A DNA stretch of 64,000 nucleotides from NCBI GenBank assembly GCA_026214975.1, contig JAOBSW010001131.1, positions 27,949-91,948 of the forward strand, read 5' to 3'. Of this stretch, positions 12,285-23,380 are shown one piece after another. The stretch comes from Gentiana macrophylla (Eukaryota; Streptophyta; Magnoliopsida; Gentianales; Gentianaceae). Numbering within the stretch: position 1 is the first letter of the stretch; every line of letters begins with the position of its first letter. The translations under genes were made by a program, and so were the position numbers. The notes under the pieces are model-generated. The model searched no databases. It had not been told where the DNA came from and saw nothing but the letters and a program-made list of their open reading frames with translations.

Positions 12285-12290
12285 CAATGC
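12193..12290. repeat. inverted repeat at the R1/C1 right junction
   Basis: An arm at about 12193-12222 (TTGAAGTAATTAATACTTGA in its core) pairs with an arm at about 12260-12290 (TATTAATTACTTCAACCCAA at its right), leaving a loop of about 40 bp. The right arm spans the point where R sequence ends. The matching place in the first R interior copy (about 6790-6870) has the left arm only in altered form and no right arm, so the fold-back arose at this junction. Confidence 0.7.
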
Positions 12291-13060
12291 GTCCATCTCT
12301 CTAAGACTCAGTGTCCTCAGACTCCTGGGAAACAGAGGCTATGGAAAGAGTGCCTTATGCTTCGGCTGTAGGTAGTCTAATATACGCTATGCTGTGCACT
12401 AGACCTGACATATGTTATGGCGTTGGACTCGTCGATCGTTATCGATCGAATCCAGGCAATGAGCATTGGATTGCAAAGAAAGAACCTCTTAAAGTATTTG
12501 AAGAGGACTAGGAATTATATCTTTGGTATATTCGGTGCAAACCTGGATGTACAGCAAGTATCTTGACTCGACTTCGATCGAGATAGAGATGATTTCAAAT
12601 CCACCTCAGGCTCAGTGATTACCATTGGTGGTGGTGCAGTCATTTGGAGAAGCGTCAAGCAATCCAGCACGGCTGATTCTACTATGGAAGCTGAATACAT
12701 AACGGCCTCTGAGGTAGCTAAGGAAGCAGTTTGTCTCAGAAAGTTCCTGAGTGGTTTAGGGGTCTCTCCAAATCACAACAAACCAATCACTCTCTATTGT
12801 GACAACAATGGGGCTGTATCAAATTCGAAGGAACCCCGTAGTCACCGCAAGTCAAAGCATATCTAGCGAACGCACCATTTAATCAGAGAGATAGTCCAAA
12901 GAGGAGACATTTCCATCAAGAAAATCGCCTCTGTTGACAACCCCACTGATCCTTTCACCAAGACATTGCCATTAGAAGTCTTCAACAGGCACTTGGAGAT
13001 TATTGGTATTAGGGACATGACTTATTTGCTTTAGAGCAAGTGGGAGTTGTATTGATGTAA
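12285..13060 (+). pseudogene. copia C1 pol, 3' part: RT end and RNase H (broken)
   Basis: This continues the C1 polyprotein after R1. It reads the QTP/PYASAVGSLIYAMLCTRPD block that ends RT, then RNase H with TSGSV, KQSSTADSTMEAEY (12660-12705), CDNNGAV, HLIREIV and NPTDPFTKTLP, ending near LEIIGIRDM. Frame changes lie around 12470-12615 and a TAG interrupts it at about 12864. The block order and the missing middle match the 2-1499 fragment, so both belong to one element. The motifs are those of Tork/Tnt1-like copia elements. Confidence 0.9.
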
Positions 13061-13110
13061 TATGGATATAGGGTGTGCTATAAAACAATTAATCCACTTG
13101 CCTTTCGTGC

Positions 13111-13121
13111 AAGTGGGAGAT
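13111..13121 (+). other. C1 polypurine tract
   Basis: AAGTGGGAGAT lies immediately before the LTR start. It is the typical plus-strand primer of plant copia elements. A second copy of CAAGTGGGAG occurs 70 bp upstream near 13038. Confidence 0.85.
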
Positions 13122-14931
13122 TGTTAGGTTTTATGCCCGAAAGACAATTTGTAATTGTTTTATTTAAATAAACGAAATAATTTATTTCATCCTATTTATT
13201 TGCATTTATTGCCAATATTAATACACTATAGAAAACCCTAAGTATATTGATTATGTAATCACATAACTCAGTGTATGGCTATACACACGAGGATTGAGTT
13301 TGTGAAATATACTTAAAATTAACTTAGTCCGTAGCGTTTATTAATCAGAGTACGGGTATCTAGATTAATTTTCTAATAATGCGCCTGAGAACACTTTAGG
13401 TGTGAGCGGTCTTATCCGGACTCGGTAATAGTAAGTACCTAATGGGGCATTTATATATGATGATAATCATATAAGGCTGGACCGATTTGATTTGAGTTCT
13501 CGATATAATTCCGTGATCGAGAAGTCTTATCGAATCACAAGAAGATCATATATGGATTAATCTCAATCTTGAGGTGATCACAGACAACTGCTTAGACTAG
13601 GGTGGAGTTTGATGTGTTAGTAAGGATCACTTCGTAGTATGTGGTCCAACACTTCTCGTTGGCACTATTCTAGAATGAGTGACTAGTCTATGTTATCACA
13701 GATATGAAATCCATTCTTTCCCTCGGGAACAGACAGTTCCCTTATTTGTTAACCCTAGAAACTGATCGATCGGCCGAGTTCATATCGTATTTGTTATGAA
13801 CTAATTGATCACTAGGGGGTTAATGGTAAATAAGGATAATATGTTTCGAGAAGGGTTTACAGAAATATCCCGAATCGAAGTGAACAGTCTATGGAGGATT
13901 TATCCGTATGTAATGATTATATCAGTGGATGCTTTCGACTCATAAATTGAGTGTAAGTTATATATATTCGATATAGTGCAGTTTCGGGTTTATGTTGGTG
14001 TAATCCCGGAATTAATAGGTTGGATATAATTATTACAATCGATTTAATAATTTTATCTAATTTATTGTAGCTACTGAATATGGGTCCATGGTCCCCGACG
14101 TGGCTCCCAAAATAGCATATTTAGTTTTCTCGTCGTTTCACCTCAATTATAATTAAATAGTGGATTGGACTATTTAATTTGATCTGTGGATTAATTGTTT
14201 AGTTGGACTAGATAATTAAATACATTCTAAAAGAAATTTTTCGTGGACTCGGCACAAGGTGTAGAAAAATGCGTGTGGACCTTTTATTTATTAAAAGGTG
14301 GCGCCATTTATGTTGATAATTAGAAAGAAATTAGTTTTCTTGGATAATTATTTAACATGTGATTTATCTTTTATTTGTTAATTGATAATTCATGGAATAT
14401 TAGATAATAATATGATTTATCCAATTTGTTTGGGATAATTATTTAACATGTGATTTATCTTTTATTTGGAATAATGATTAATCTAATAATTATCTCTTAA
14501 TTATTAAATCCTTGGAGGTTAAGGTTTACTCTCCTATATAAAGAGAGTTCTCCCAAGCCTTATTCAATACACTTAAACACGCCATATTGGAAGAAAAATA
14601 GCTTGGAATTTTTGGCTATTTCTCTAGGGTTTCGAGTTGGGATAATCTTCGGGATTATTCCGGTAGTATATCAAGGAGGGCCGGCGGCGTGAAACACCAT
14701 CCACCTGGTGTTGCTGGGAGACACACGTTGGAAGGCTGTGGCTGCTCAATACACGTGTTCTAGGAGACTTTTGATCTTGGTGTTAAGCACCATAAAAAGG
14801 TTGTATCCTAAACCCCCTTGTAGGTTTAGATCATTAATTTATGTTCTTTGTTTCGTTTAGATCTAGATCTGATGCATTCCGCTGCGTAATCGGGTCAATC
14901 TATGATTGATCCGAGGATATTACATCTAACA
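13122..14931 (+). repeat. C1 3' LTR
   Basis: This 1,810-bp segment begins TGTTAG and ends CTAACA, a perfect 6-bp terminal inverted repeat. It directly follows RNase H and the purine tract. A TATA box (TATATAAA, 14535-14542) lies in CTCCTATATAAAGAG. The partner 5' LTR lies outside the window, so no target duplication can be tested. The next base begins a minus-strand Sirevirus remnant. Confidence 0.88.
14535..14542 (+). promoter_or_regulatory. TATA box in C1 3' LTR
   Basis: TATATAAA in an AT-poor local context, about 390 bp before the LTR end, as in other plant copia LTRs. Confidence 0.65.
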
Positions 14932-15390
14932 ACTACATCTCCTGTAATGGCAAAGGTTTAATCAGCTGGTGAAGTTACTTAGCTGATTAATCCAGTTGGC
15001 CGCTCCTTAGTCAATTTATATCATTCCCAACTCAGTTTTCAGCTTACTAAATCTTTCATGACTGAGTGGTTTTGTGAAAATGTCAGCCAATTGATCTTCT
15101 CTAGGTATGTATCTTAGTATGACATCTCATTTCTCAACATGATCTCTGATGAAATGATGTCTCACATCAATGTGCTCTGTTTTCGAGTGTAATAATAGAT
15201 TTTCAGTAATAGATATTACACTGGAGTTGTCACACATAATTGGAATTGCCTTCTCCTCCATTCCATAATCCCTTAGCTGTTGTCTGATCCAAAGTACTTG
15301 TGCACAACAACTACCGGCTGCTATATATTCGGCTTCAGCTGTTGATGTGGATATGGAGTTTTGGTTCTTGCAAAACCATAATACTTTTGT
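14932..15390 (-). pseudogene. Sirevirus S3 RNase H remnant
   Basis: Read on the minus strand, this gives the RNase H part of a Sirevirus-like copia: WFCKNQNSIS, AEAEYIAAGSCCAQ, LRQ-like QQLRDYG, IPIMCDN, HIDVRHHFIRDHVEK, and ADIFTKPLS near the left end. It closely matches the RNase H of S1 and S2. One stop interrupts the block after DHVEK. At its left it ends against the C1 LTR; at its right it is joined directly to an LTR fragment, so gag to RT have been deleted. Confidence 0.85.
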
Positions 15391-16714
15391 TATATTTAAA
15401 AGTTTTTGGGCAGCGGATAAGCCCCTTCTTAAAATGTTGTTTCAAAGTAGTTTATGCAATCATAGATATATAGTATAATATAAGCAATGAAGTAAATGTA
15501 GTAAGGTAAATTGACACAAAGGTTTATAGTGGTTCAGGGTGATGTAATCCCTTAATCCATGCTTCTCTTGTGATGATTGGAGGAATTCACTATTGTTTTC
15601 ATAGATACAATAGCATGATTGTCCTTGGCTACAGAAGCTTCACAATCTACAAGACTATCACTCCCTGGCTTCAAAAGCTTCAGTGACTCGGTCTCTTTCA
15701 CTGCTCCTTGAGAACAAATCTTTCAGAAGCTATCACAAACACAACTCCTTCTCAGATGGCTCTGATTTAGTTGCTTGATTGATGTGAATTGTATTCAAAA
15801 ATCTTGTTAATCAAACTCAATGCTTGATGTTGGAATTGTAGTTCTCAGTTTTGAGTTGGTCACTAGATGATTCTTTTTCAGCACAAATAGAAGGCTTTGC
15901 ACTTTGACAGAGTTTTTGCTCAGATTCAATCGTTCTCTTATGTATCACTATTATTTTCTTATTGTCTGTCAATGCCTTCTATTTATAGCCCTGATAATCC
16001 TTGACTTCAATTTCCATCCGTTGGCTATTTTAATGTGGAGAATAATCTTTGATTTAATTCTTGATTCCCCCTTAATTATATTCTCCTTGATTTTAGTGAT
16101 CGGATTTTTCTTCAAACATTTATCAGAAAATCCGTCCTTGATTGACCCTCAATTGATTGTGCATTTAATGCTTGATCCTCTGAATCTTCTTTATACTTCA
16201 AAATCTGATCAAGTAGAGTTTACTTTTCCGTTCCCTAAATGGTTAAGTGATCTATCTGACTTCGCCGCTTTGATCTTACTTCACTGTTTTGACTTTACTT
16301 ATCTGATAGTCAGTTCACTTTGCCGACTCACTGTTTCTTCATTCTTTTAAGTTAAGGAGAATCTTTGTACTTCACTGAACCTGGATGTGTGTGAGATCAG
16401 TGTACACCATATTAAACATTAAGTTTCATCACTTGAAGTATAACTTAGATTTATCCAAGGTCATCACACACTTGCTTGGTTATAAGTCAGACCATAATGT
16501 CTTCATGCTTCTCTGTTGGTACTTGGCTGGCCTCACTTTGCCGAATATCTATTTCACTTTTCCGTCCTTCCAACTAGTACAAAACTTGTCTGACTTAACT
16601 TATACAACATGTGAGAGTCTAAGTAAAGACTTATACAGAGAGTTCTAACTTATTTCAGGCTTGCTATAACAGCTAGTATGACCATCATCAAAACATAATG
16701 AAATGTTCCTAACA
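15391..16714 (-). repeat. Sirevirus S3 5' LTR fragment
   Basis: On the minus strand the LTR starts TGTTAGGAACA at 16714 and runs left to about 15391, where its end is lost. It shares landmarks with the S1 and S2 LTRs: a CTATAAATAG-type TATA box (15980-15987), the CAGCGGATAAG box near its broken end, and the box complementary to TATAGTGGTTC. Open stretches at 15904-16350 and 16385-16648 lie inside the LTR and are not genes. Confidence 0.75.
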
Positions 16715-17994
16715 ATGAAAATGCAGAATCAATGTATAAAGAACACTCACTATGCAATCAACATGTATTTCGCATAATAGTCATAGTATCTTTCCTCTCT
16801 CTAGCATAATTCGGGGTAAATAAATGTGTAGTTTAAGGCACTAAATAGCTTGTTATCAACTACCCCTACTTAGATTTTTATCGTCCCGAGCAGAAAGGCG
16901 AATGAAAATGTAACCTCGGACCAATATACATGTTAATTAAAGACAGCTATATGTCACAACTTCAAAACGAGAATCATGCCGACCATTTTCCATAAGCAAC
17001 GCATTGAACAATATTTTACCCATGACCTGGTGTGTGTGTGTGTGTGTGTGAAATAACTCAAAAGCATCAGTTATGCAGACATAATCACATCATATTGAAT
17101 TAAGTCTAGCTAGTGAATCACGAGAATGCTTGTCCCTTTACGCCATAATTTATTTTGAATATATTTCTTTTCAAATTTACAAGTCAAGTCAACTGGGCAA
17201 GGAGGATTGAGAACCGAGTACTACTTCAACGATCATATTTATCAGGTCTATTTCTTGTGGGAGGGTCGTGTATGTTACTCTCCGTATTCGCTTCCCTCTT
17301 GCCAAAGAGAATTGTGAGCAATATATGTCTTTTTTTTAATCTTTTCTTTTGTAGGCATAGTGGACACTGAAAAATCTATCTATCCTCATGGTCCGCTCTA
17401 TGATAAACTACCGAATCCATTTATCGTTAGGCCTTATAAGATTTAAAACTTGACCTAAATGACCATAGATGGAAAAAAATTGGGAAACTGAGGTCCACTC
17501 TAGTCAAAATAACGTGTCATCTAGTTACATACCGACGAAAGTTAGTTATACATGCTTAGTGGACGGTTCATGAAGAAAATATGCGGTTAATATGCAACTA
17601 CTTCAAACGTTGGCATGGCTTCCATTCTTTCATTATGAAACAAAGGTGTAATTAAATAGCGCCAAAAGATCAAGAATCATTCCTTTTACAATCTTGTCGA
17701 AGACGAATCAAAAGTAGAAGTGGTGAAAAATGCGTCAAAGAGAATTGAGACAAATGATTACTTAGCGAAATACAATGCCAAAAGCTAAGTGGCGTGCCTA
17801 CACCCCACTTAATCGAAATATTGTCCACAATGATAAGAAGATGAAGAAAAAAAAGGAACTTAGCTTCGTTAAGCCTGGAGTGGTGTAGCATGAATTGTCA
17901 AATACGTGTCAAGAGGCTTGTAAAATGGCGGCAGTAAAAGAGAAATCTGCAAAAATCAACTACAACGTAGAACAGTACCGAATCGACGGGGAAA
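16715..17994 (-). repeat. G-family LTR edge plus 3' untranslated region, tandem unit A
   Basis: On the minus strand this unit reads, from right to left, about 1.1 kb of non-coding 3' interior, a purine tract (complement of CTACCCCTACTTAG, about 16858-16872), then the first about 140 bp of a G-family LTR starting TGATAACAAG at about 16857. Unit B to the right repeats the same order. The LTR piece is cut by the S3 LTR at 16714. A (TG)10 microsatellite lies inside. Confidence 0.75.
17031..17050. repeat. (TG)10 microsatellite
   Basis: Ten perfect TG units. The paralogous place in unit B (about 18282-18291) has only about five, so this run expanded after duplication. Confidence 0.9.
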
Positions 17995-19280
17995 TAATAC
18001 AAATGCAGAATCAACATCTAAAGAACACTCACTGTGCATTTAACATGCATTTCTCATCATATTCAACTTTTCTTTCCTCTCTCCAGTATAATTCGGGGTA
18101 AATAAAGGTGTAGTTTAAGGTACTAATTAGCATGTTATCAACTACCCCCCACTTAGCTTTTGATAGTCCCAAACAAATATGCGAAAGAAAATGAATCCTC
18201 AGACCAATATACAAGTTAACTAAGAATCATGTCGACTACTTTCCATAAGCAACGCATTAAACAATATTCAATCCATGAACCGGTGTGTGTGTTAAATAAC
18301 TCTCAAGCATCAGTTATGCAAACATAATCACATTATATCAACTTAAGGCTAGCTAGTGAACCCCGAGAGTTCTTGTCCCTTTACGCCATCGATTTTATTA
18401 ATAGATATTCTGTTATTGCATATGTCAAGTTAACAGGGCAAGGCGGACCGTGTACTACTCAAGGCTCGTGTTTATCGGTCTATTAATTGTGTGAGGGTGA
18501 TGCATCTTATGCTCCAAGTTTGCTTCCCTCTTTCAAAAGAGATAGAAATAGCATATATAAATGATAATAATGTTTTCTTTCTTTTTCTCTTATATTGGCA
18601 AGTGAACAATCAAAAACCTATATATCCTCACGGTCCACTCTTTGATAAACTACCGAATCCTTTTTTCCTTAACCCTTATAAGATCCACCACTTGACCTAT
18701 ATGACCATAGGTAAAACAAAACTCAGAAAAAACTAAGGTCAATTCTAGTCAAAATATTGCATCATCTAGCTACACACTGACGAAAGTGAGTTATACGTGC
18801 TTAAAAAGGTCGGTTCATGAACAAAATATGTGGTTAATACACAATTAATTCAAATGTTGGCATGACTTTCGTTTATCCGTTATGAAACAAAGATGTAGTT
18901 AATTAGCTCCAAAAGATCAAAGACTCATTCCTTTTACAATCTTGTTGAAAACAAATCAAAAATAAAATGGTGAAAAATGCGTCAATGAAATTGAGACAAG
19001 TGATTATTTAGCGAAATGAAATGCCAAAAGCTAAGTGACGTGTCTACCCCCAACTTAATCGAAACAGTGTCCCTAATGATAGGAAGATGAAGAACAAGAA
19101 ATGAACTTAGCTTCGTTAAGCTTGGAGTGGTGTAGCATGAATCGTCAAATACGTGTCAAAAGGCTTGTAAAAATGGCGGCAGTTAAAGAAAAAATCTGCA
19201 AAAATTGACTACAAAGCGAAACGAGATACTTGGGGTGACACGAAATATAAAAATGGCGGCAGTAAAATAGAAAATAACTC
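17995..19280 (-). repeat. G-family LTR edge plus 3' untranslated region, tandem unit B (G1 3' end)
   Basis: This repeats unit A with moderate divergence; shared landmarks include CTTTCCTCTCT, TAATTCGGGGTAAATAAA, TGATAAACTACCGAATCC and AAATGCGTCAA. On the minus strand the LTR begins TGATAACATG at about 18140 after a purine tract complementary to CTACCCCCCACTTAG. The first about 180 bp of the LTR match the starts of the G1 and G2 5' LTRs and are then cut near 17960. It is the natural 3' end of G1, whose accessory frame ends just to the right. Confidence 0.75.
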
Positions 19281-19289
19281 TAAAACAAA

Positions 19290-19901
19290 TTAAGCAGAAA
19301 AAAACATTATATTAATAATTAAACCATACATTGCATAATAGTTCAGAAAATAAAAAGAAAAGAAAATTAAGAACAGAAATGGAAAAACAACAATAAAAAA
19401 TGAAAAACTAATCATCAAAATCTGAGATATAATAATCCTCCTCTGGATCAGCCTGACGCTCAAAATAGGAGGTGCAGAAGTTGAGGTGACAGCAGTCGAA
19501 GAAGACGCTGCGTGATGAGAGGCATATCTAGGTGGAGAGTTGAATGGAGGAATGCCTAAATGCTCCGTCATGTAATCCATTTTGCGGTGTAAGGCCGCAA
19601 GTTCTCTGGCAGTGTCCTCATTAATTTCCCTCTGAGTTCCAGGTCCCCTATGCACTGGAGTGCTCTCACGTCTGACTACTTGTGGAATGCGTCGGTTCGT
19701 ACGAGTAACGAAAACCGAACTCAAAATAGGCCTAGGCTCCTCCTAAGCATCACCAGCAAACATCGGGACACCGTACTCTATCACAAACTTGTCTATCATA
19801 TGGCCATATGGAAATAGCTTACGCTCAGTATCCTTTGCAATACATCAAAGTTGTTCATCATTAAACCGACATTCAATTGCGACTCATGCTCTAGATAGAA
19901 C
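19290..19901 (-). pseudogene. G1 accessory frame, C-terminal part
   Basis: On the minus strand this continues the frame interrupted by I1. It contains KLFPYGHMIDKFVIE and GVPMFAGDA around 19740-19830, then a charged linker (RRESTPVHRGPGTQREINED) and a possible short helix ARELAALHRKMDYM before a serine-rich tail. Several stops break it. The block order resembles the end of the plant 'putative transposon protein' family commonly linked to gypsy elements; that match is from memory and should be searched. Confidence 0.6.
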
Positions 19902-21644
19902 TGATGACGGTCAAATTGGAATCATTATTTACCATCAATCTTCACTGGATTTGTGTTCTCTGTGGGGATAATATGTATGAAATCATGAGTTGATTAGCTA
20001 AATGTGATTAAGCCACGTCCGGGGTGACTAAATTGGTATTATACGTATTAACCGTGTATTTTATGCGTTAGTTGCTAGAAATAGAGGCTTCTATGTGTGC
20101 TATGGTTTTATTGACAGATGGACGAGTGTTCGAATCATTTGGGCTGAATATAAGAGTTAATAAATAAATAACTGAACTGTGCTGAAGGTTGAAGTGTTTC
20201 GAGCGGAGATTGGACCCGAGAATCTGATTGGTGATCTTGTAACGAAGTTTCTGAATCTTTACAAGACGAATTGGGCTTTTACTTCTACATGAAAGTTCTA
20301 GGGATTAACACAAGGATTCAAACACACTTTGAATCACTTAAATCGGAGTTGCGTAGGCCACGTTATGGTCCAAATACCAAAGTTGGGCCTAGGGTATTCC
20401 AGAATAAGTCGGCAGCAGGAATAAGACAAAAATACCCCCGGTAAACTGGGAGTTACCCTCAATTTACCGAGGTCCAGAATCTTCCAGAAACGCATTTTCT
20501 TGTCCTCCAAGTATTGGGTTTACCCCTAAATCGGTTTATACACCTACATAAGGCCATTAGAGCTGCGAAAATGTATTCATCATCCATTCGTCTTCCATTC
20601 ATAATCTTTTCTTTTATTCATTCCAAGATCAACTAGATACAATGTAGTCTTTTTGGGAATAAATTATTCTTTCCTTTTCTTCTTTTCTTCTTGCAAATAA
20701 GTCATAAGTCTTTCATTATTGAATTGTGATTGGTTTACGATCTTCATGGATCGTCTTGAATCGCCTGAGGGAGAGATAATAGAAGAGTAGATCCATTCTT
20801 CATTATGGGTAAGATCTAATCCAATGTTTTATTTCTTTATTAGGTTCATGATTGTTCTTGTGCTAGATCTAGATTTTTCTTGCATCTAATCATCTATGAA
20901 TTAATTAAACGAACCTTAATCTTTATTCGATTCGTTCATATTATACATAGAATTGTGGGTTGTGTTTTTCAAATCTGCGACGGTCTTTATCTCTAGATCT
21001 GAATACCTATTAAATCCTAATTTTGTGGTTCGGCGTCAACTACGTTGATCGACAGGTTTAATTAACAGTAGGTTAGATCTGGCCAATCTACTTATTGTAA
21101 TCGAAAAACTAGCATTAAATACGAATAGTGAAGTGTTAGTTTGGACATAGTCTTGATGGACCCTAGGAACGTGCTGATCAATGTCAACAGCTGTCTAGAC
21201 GGGTTAACGGTATGAGTTAGCGCTCGATATCGTGAATTCTAGTTCTTTATGCATATGGTCTATTACGGACCAAGTAAGGAGGGTAGCTTGTGTATAGATT
21301 GTCTACTACCATTGTCGGAGTAGATAGGGTTAGGAGTTGCATCCTTAGCTAAATTACGCACATGAGTCGAATACGGATTAATGGAAGATTAGTTAGGAAT
21401 AGTGTGGTTTGTGGCCTTTCGATACATGATTGATGATTGGTTTATTTTCATCTCTTTTATTTACTTTTCTTTTATGTTGGTCAATGACTACACCTATCCG
21501 GTTGACCTATGAATTGTGGTTGTGTTTAGCATTATTAAATAATAGTCTCTATGGGATCGACTTTGACTCGCCCTTACTATACTACGATTGACCTAGTACT
21601 GTTGCTAGTACGTCGTGTGTATTACTGAATTGCATACGCGATCA
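19902..21644 (+). repeat. I1 5' LTR
   Basis: Starts TGATGACGGTCAAATTG and ends GCGATCA. It pairs with 23381-25120 over its whole length with scattered substitutions. The box that reads CTATATAAGG in the 3' LTR reads CTACATAAGG here (20544-20553), so the TATA core of the promoter-carrying LTR is changed. Confidence 0.93.
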
Positions 21645-21650
21645 AGTTTT

Positions 21651-21667
21651 TGGCGTATTGCCGGGGA
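21651..21667 (+). other. I1 primer-binding site (tRNA-Asp-like)
   Basis: TGGCGTATTGCCGGGGA lies six bases after the LTR. It resembles the usual plant gypsy site TGGCGCCGTTGCCGGGGA, complementary to tRNA-Asp, with two changes and one base deleted. Confidence 0.75.
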
Positions 21668-23380
21668 CTATTTATTTAATTGTTAGGCATAGTAATTCAT
21701 TTATAGTTAACTTTTTTTTGTTAATTTCTTTTCTTTTCGATAATTGAATAAAATTGTGAAGATTTTTTGTCATCGTCGTGTTCCTGAGGCTATTGAGCAA
21801 TGGATGTGCGGGAGTTTTTTTTTTTTTACTTCGCCTGATTATTTGGTTATTATTTTGAGTCTTAAGTCTTTTTATTTTTATTTGGAGTCTTGTATTAGTT
21901 TTTTTGTGTTTAAGTAATAGAGTATTATGAACTGGCTTAATTTGTTTATTTCACTTCTTCTTAGTTGTGCTATTTAGCCATATGACATTAATATTTTCTT
22001 ACTTATTCGTGTCTCGCGGTACTAATGGCCTTTGTGCAAGAATTGTTTGTATTAGTCCTTTGGAGAAGACAACTTTAGTTCTAGTTCAGTGATATGATTT
22101 CCTTCAGACATTACCCGAGTTTTTCTATTTTCCAACGTTAAGTGTTCTTCTTCTTGCTACTTTTTTTTGCTTTACTTTTCACATTGGGGACAATGTTGAG
22201 TTTTAAAGTGGGGGGGGGGGGGGGAAGTAAGCATAACACTTAGTTTGAAAAAATTGAGACACATATAAACTTACTTTTGTGAATTTTGATTTTTTGAATT
22301 GAATGAAATAAAAACCTTAAATCGTTGAAATTGTTTAATTGCATACTTAATTCATTTATGATGAATAAGGGTTTGTCAAATATTTGAAGTAGTAGTTTCT
22401 TAATCATCTATCTTGTTGTGGAATCGACCTTTTTAAGTACGCATAACTCACTTCTTCAGTATGTAGTATAGATGACGCATTATTCAATTAAGTATGGAAG
22501 AATGAGCATGTGTTATGTTGCATGAAGTAGTACTTATTAATTATTATTTTACTATTGCATTCAATTTTTTAGCGCGCAATCTGAGTGAGAAGTATTTATA
22601 TGAGATGAAGAGTTATCCTAGACCGGAAATCTATATTTGTCGGTGTATATACTTTAACTAATTGTTGTAGGATGATGGTAGCAATCATGATGCCACAAAA
22701 GGTAAAACGGGATACAACGGGCTTGCGAACGAGAGAGAAAAAAAGTGAGAAATCTGCCAAGAAAAGCTGATGGAGCGTAAAACGCACGGCTATTACATTA
22801 AAAAAAGAGAAAAAAAGAAAAAATATATAATAAAGACAATGAGGGAAGCGAACTCGTAGCAAAAAGGGAACGACCCTTGCATAAAAAAGAAACAAGCGAG
22901 GACCTGAGAGTGATACTCGGTCCCGAGTCCGCCCGGCCCAAGTAAGATTTCATGTTGTTTGCCTGAGTCTGAAGGCAAGAGGAGCGAGTGTGCACATTGG
23001 TAAGTAATGATTGTGGGGTCTCTATAACTTCAATCTTTTCTTCAATGCACTATCACAAAAGATTTATCACACGACACATTGATGCATTGGTAGGTGATGA
23101 TTAATGGGGAGCTTATGGAATGATGCATGATATATGTTTTGCTGGACATCCTTGTTGATATAATGTGATTCTGTATGCGTTAATGTTGATTGAGAGTTAT
23201 TCACACACACGTCAATTGTACTACGAGATAGTACTGAATGGATTACTGATGGATATGTGTTGACCATCATCTTATTTAGATTTCTTGAATGAGACTGTTC
23301 TTAATTAGTTTCTAATTATTAAGGCAGTTTGTTTGATTTGGTTTTTGCTCGGGACGATCAAAAGCTAAGTGGGAGATAGT
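21668..23380 (+). mobile_element. I1 interior, non-coding
   Basis: No frame longer than about 100 codons and no gag/pol motif is seen on either strand. It contains T-rich runs (21710-21760, 21816-21828), the GGGGACAATGTTGAG box at about 22186-22202, a 15-base G run (22210-22224), an A-rich stretch (22795-22835), and the polypurine tract at 23360-23380. Reading frames at 22596-22995 on the minus strand are low-complexity and rejected. Confidence 0.8.

Noticed and set aside
15904..16648. Two plus-strand frames of 148 and 87 codons, Leu/Phe/Ile-rich, looking like membrane proteins
   Set aside because: They lie on the opposite strand inside the S3 LTR; the hydrophobic look comes from T-rich sequence.
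22210..22224. 15-base G run as a functional G-quadruplex
   Set aside because: It is a single homopolymer in the usual G-rich place of Athila-like elements; its length may be a sequencing artefact.
22596..22995. Overlapping minus-strand frames in I1 with hydrophobic runs
   Set aside because: Opposite to the element and caused by A-rich tracts.
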